From the IMG/VR virus record IMGVR_UViG_3300009091_000003, positions 1-49,384 of that record: a stretch of 49,384 bases of DNA; one strand, 5' to 3'. Position 1 is the first letter of the stretch, and each line of letters starts with the position of its first letter. The position numbers were made by a program, and so were the translations under genes. The notes under the pieces are model-generated. The model ran no database searches. It was given only the letters and a program-made list of their open reading frames with translations, and was not told the DNA's origin. Below are positions 47,073 through 49,384 of this stretch, piece after piece. Source of the stretch: a virus.

Positions 47073-47879
47073 ATGCCTGATGATCTCTTGAAGGAAGAAA
47101 CAAAGCCGACTGAGGAGTTGATTCCAGACTCTACTGGTGATGAGGATGTTGAGGAAGAGGAACTAGCCGAGCCTACTGAGGAAGAAGCTAGTGCCGAGGA
47201 GCCTGCTGAGGTAAAGCCTGAGCCTGCTATTAGCACCGAGCTACAGGACCTAAAAACAGAGTTGGCTTATCTACGAGGCTTAGTAGCAGCTAAAGCAGAG
47301 CCAGTAACCCCGAAGCCAGCAGATGAGGATGAAGTAGAGCCAGATGATGATACTTTTCTTGAGCAGCTTAGAACCGATCCTGTTAATGCCATCAAGGCAA
47401 GGGATGAGAGGCTGCTGAAGAAGATTACTAAGCAACTACAGAATAGGGAGGCTACTACTGCTCAACTACAGGCTGCGGCTGGGAAGGATGTAGAAACACT
47501 GCTGCGCTTCTATCCCGACATCCAACAACAGCCCGAGTTTCTTACTATGGCAACCAATATCTACAACGCCCTTAGACAGCAATATGGAGAAGCACCGGGG
47601 CTGAGGACATTAGCCGCGCACACCGCTTATGGCTCTATGGTCCGAGAAGGAAAAATACCTGTGACTAATACTAAACCAACAGAGAAGAAGCCAAAGCCGC
47701 CTATTGCGTTGGAGGCTAAGAGAGCTGATAGGACTAGTGGTAAGGACCCCCTTAGTGGCTTTAGTGAGGAGGAGAAGGCCAGTATTGGCCGGACTTGCCA
47801 GAAGCTCGGTATTACATTAGAGGACTACAGGAAGAACTACGACGCGGCCCGGAAGGGCGATAAGCGGTTTGGAGAATAA
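47073..47879 (+). CDS. Scaffold-like protein
   Basis: 268 residues, very acidic N-terminus (GDEDVEEEELAEPTEEEASA), a helix (TELQDLKTELAYLRGLVAAK), then a basic/helical middle (ERLLKKITKQLQNREATTAQ) and a basic C-terminus (SGFSEEEKASIGRTCQKLGI). Charge layout and place between portal and capsid genes are those of capsid scaffolding proteins, which guide shell assembly and then leave. No protease motif. AGGAG upstream of ATG 47073. Confidence 0.7.
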   Translation: MPDDLLKEETKPTEELIPDSTGDEDVEEEELAEPTEEEASAEEPAEVKPEPAISTELQDLKTELAYLRGLVAAKAEPVTPKPADEDEVEPDDDTFLEQLRTDPVNAIKARDERLLKKITKQLQNREATTAQLQAAAGKDVETLLRFYPDIQQQPEFLTMATNIYNALRQQYGEAPGLRTLAAHTAYGSMVREGKIPVTNTKPTEKKPKPPIALEAKRADRTSGKDPLSGFSEEEKASIGRTCQKLGITLEDYRKNYDAARKGDKRFGE

Positions 47880-47881
47880 CA

Positions 47882-48454
47882 ATGGATCTTATCACCGATA
47901 AACCACAGCCTACTACAGAGCCTACCGAGGATGATGCCTTGGAGGCCAAGGAAATAGAAGTTGCTGGAATAATTCGTGATGAATACGGCAACGAATGGGC
48001 TATTCCTGCGGACAACGTGGATGATATCGGGGACATTGCTAGCAACCCTTTTAGTGTAATGAAATTTGATGAGCGATTTCATTACCAAATAGAGCCGCTC
48101 GGTAAGGTAGAGCAGAAGCGGCTGGAAGGGTTTGTGCCGGTACTTCGTGAGGAAGTTGGTATTAGCAAGACCCTGGATATTGAGTATGGGAAGCCTACTA
48201 GTAATTATGTCCAATATGCCGACAGTGTGCTGATGAAGATTCCGAAAGTACTGGCAGATAGACGGTACGCTAGAAAGGCCCGGATTGCTAAGGAAGTAGT
48301 CGAGCAAACCGAGCCCACGGCGGAGATGCTATCCCGCAAGCCGCGGACTAATCAAGCACAACTGCGGTCTATCAACGACACCTTTGACAAGATTAAGAAC
48401 GAAGCTGAATTCAAGTTGGAACGTAAAACAGAAATTGGGGATGAGCCAAGATAG
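47882..48454 (+). CDS. Head-cluster protein of unknown function (190 aa)
   Basis: Starts 2 nt after the scaffold stop. Acidic N-terminus (EPTEDDALEAKEIEVAGIIR), a beta-rich centre (YGNEWAIPADNVDDIGDIAS, FDERFHYQIEPLGKVEQKRL) and a basic helical C-terminus (DRRYARKARIAKEVVEQTEP). Between scaffold and decoration genes; a minor head or maturation protein is likely. No recognised family. Confidence 0.55.
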   Translation: MDLITDKPQPTTEPTEDDALEAKEIEVAGIIRDEYGNEWAIPADNVDDIGDIASNPFSVMKFDERFHYQIEPLGKVEQKRLEGFVPVLREEVGISKTLDIEYGKPTSNYVQYADSVLMKIPKVLADRRYARKARIAKEVVEQTEPTAEMLSRKPRTNQAQLRSINDTFDKIKNEAEFKLERKTEIGDEPR

Positions 48455-48465
48455 GAGAATTATAG

Positions 48466-49008
48466 ATGGCAAATACTAGCACCCCTATGGGGTTCCGCCT
48501 GTTTATGTCGGCGGGAACTCGGAATCCTAAGCGTGTGCAACGAAAAGTACACGTTGATCCGGGCACTAATTTGATGGTTGGTGATGCTTATAAGCTCAAT
48601 GCTGATGGTGAGAGCGTGGAGCGGGCTGTTCTTAATAGTGATACTATCCTGGGTATCGTGGAAGGTATTACCTTCAATCCGCTGCCTAGTGTTAGTAGTG
48701 GTCTTGTGGCCCAGGACTATATTAAGGATGGCGATGGTGGGTGGATTATCGGTATCGAGGACGAGCAAGCACTGTTTGAGGTAGAGGCTCTGACTGCTGC
48801 TGATACGGTAATTGGTGACTTCTTTGAATTGGTAGACGCAGCAGGTAGCACCACGCTGCGCCAGAGCCGCCAGTATGTCCAGGCGGATCAAGGTTCTAAT
48901 AAGCAATTCGTCTGCGACCAAGTAATTGATCGAACGGGCAACGTGTCTGGTAGCTACCGAAAGATCGCCGTTCGGCTTACCACATCTCTGCAAAGTAAAG
49001 AAGCGTAG
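48466..49008 (+). CDS. Decoration-like head protein
   Basis: 180 residues. MANTSTPMGFRLFMSAGTRN at the start, GTNLMVGDAYKLNADGESVE and DTILGIVEGITFNP in the middle, and a long beta-rich rest match a common phage protein group that lies directly before major capsid genes and forms a beta-barrel on the shell. AGGAGAATTATAG precedes ATG 48466. Ends 13 nt before the capsid ATG. Confidence 0.65.
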   Translation: MANTSTPMGFRLFMSAGTRNPKRVQRKVHVDPGTNLMVGDAYKLNADGESVERAVLNSDTILGIVEGITFNPLPSVSSGLVAQDYIKDGDGGWIIGIEDEQALFEVEALTAADTVIGDFFELVDAAGSTTLRQSRQYVQADQGSNKQFVCDQVIDRTGNVSGSYRKIAVRLTTSLQSKEA

Positions 49009-49021
49009 GAGGGAATAGCAA

Positions 49022-49384
49022 ATGGCAATGACGCGAGGTCAATTTCAACGCGAGCTGTTCCCTGGTATTAGGGAATTGATTTTCCGTGGGTTTAATGAAT
49101 TCCCGGAGCAGTATTCGCAAATCTTCAACGTCCAGGGATCTTCCTCGGCAATGGAGGAAGATACTAGTATTGCTGGAGTGGGATTGTTTGTCCGCACGCC
49201 TGAGCAAGTAGAGGCAGCGGAGGATCAATTCTACCCCGGCTACTCGAAGCGATACGTGCATGAAGATTACACCCTTAGCATTGGGGCTAGTCATCAAGTG
49301 CGGCGCGATGATAAGAGCGGTTTCTGGCGTGAGCGTGCGCCGGATCTTGGTTTCTCTGCTAGACAGACCAAGGAAATCCTGCAC
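49022..49384 (+). CDS. Major capsid protein, N-terminal part (continues at position 1)
   Basis: ATG 49022 after GGAGGGAATAGCAA. The first 121 codons; positions 49262-49384 repeat 1-123, so only 49022-49261 (80 codons) are new. Helical N-terminus (QFQRELFPGIRELIFRGFNE), then SSSAMEEDTSIAGVGLFVRT, in line with HK97-fold proteins of the Mu gpT-like sort. No cleavable long N-terminal domain is seen, in keeping with a separate scaffold gene. Confidence 0.8.
   Translation, partial: MAMTRGQFQRELFPGIRELIFRGFNEFPEQYSQIFNVQGSSSAMEEDTSIAGVGLFVRTPEQVEAAEDQFYPGYSKRYVHEDYTLSIGASHQVRRDDKSGFWRERAPDLGFSARQTKEILH

Overview
The window is a nearly complete, circularly closed genome of a tailed double-stranded DNA phage, most likely short-tailed. 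Positions 1-123 are identical to 49262-49384 and the major capsid gene reads in frame across the join, so the unit genome is 49,261 bp and the ends look like an assembly overlap. I see no integrase, excisionase, CI-like repressor, tRNA gene or phage RNA polymerase. The host is unknown. Thr-Pro repeats, DUF2341-LamG proteins and a Cys/Gly motif in the tail genes resemble secreted proteins of environmental bacteria, which is only a hint.

Layout. The rightward late block runs from about 39.9 kb through the join to 23.5 kb. In order it holds the terminase subunits, portal, small membrane proteins, a zinc metallopeptidase, a DUF3310 protein, a scaffold-like protein, a decoration-like protein, the major capsid protein, a lysozyme-like protein, a holin-like fusion, an adaptor candidate, five signal-peptide proteins (three with Thr-Pro repeats), a nozzle-like protein, and 9.4 kb of internal-virion/ejection-type proteins. 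Two of the latter appear to be one giant protein split by a -1 frameshift near 17.8 kb. The leftward early block (37.9 to 23.5 kb) encodes two ribbon-helix-helix proteins, zinc-finger proteins, J-domain, VWA and GroES-like proteins, a Cas4/RecB-like nuclease, a Sak4-like ATPase, an SSB-like protein, a uracil-glycosylase/DNA polymerase A fusion, a DUF3987 ATPase and many small unknowns. The blocks meet tail to tail at 23.5 kb with a 4-nt overlap.

The divergent region (37.9-38.6 kb) carries an imperfect palindrome with a (GT)15 tract at its centre, then iterated short repeats; it is the best replication-origin candidate. A second non-coding stretch (39.3-39.9 kb) lies before the terminase genes and holds hairpins and repeated elements.

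Most notable: (1) four otherwise different proteins share a K/A/P-rich linker and an R-x-[KR]-G-F motif at or near the C-terminus; (2) late genes of virion type carry Sec signal peptides and Thr-Pro linkers, one with a probable (alpha/alpha)6 glycosidase domain; (3) a 1.6-kb GC-rich module with foreign composition lies inside the largest tail gene; (4) the polymerase has an N-terminal UDG-like domain without Fe-S cysteines, Leu at the position equivalent to E. coli Phe762, and an inserted Cys/His cluster; (5) co-chaperone-like proteins and tiny membrane peptides. All functions are inferred from sequence reading alone.
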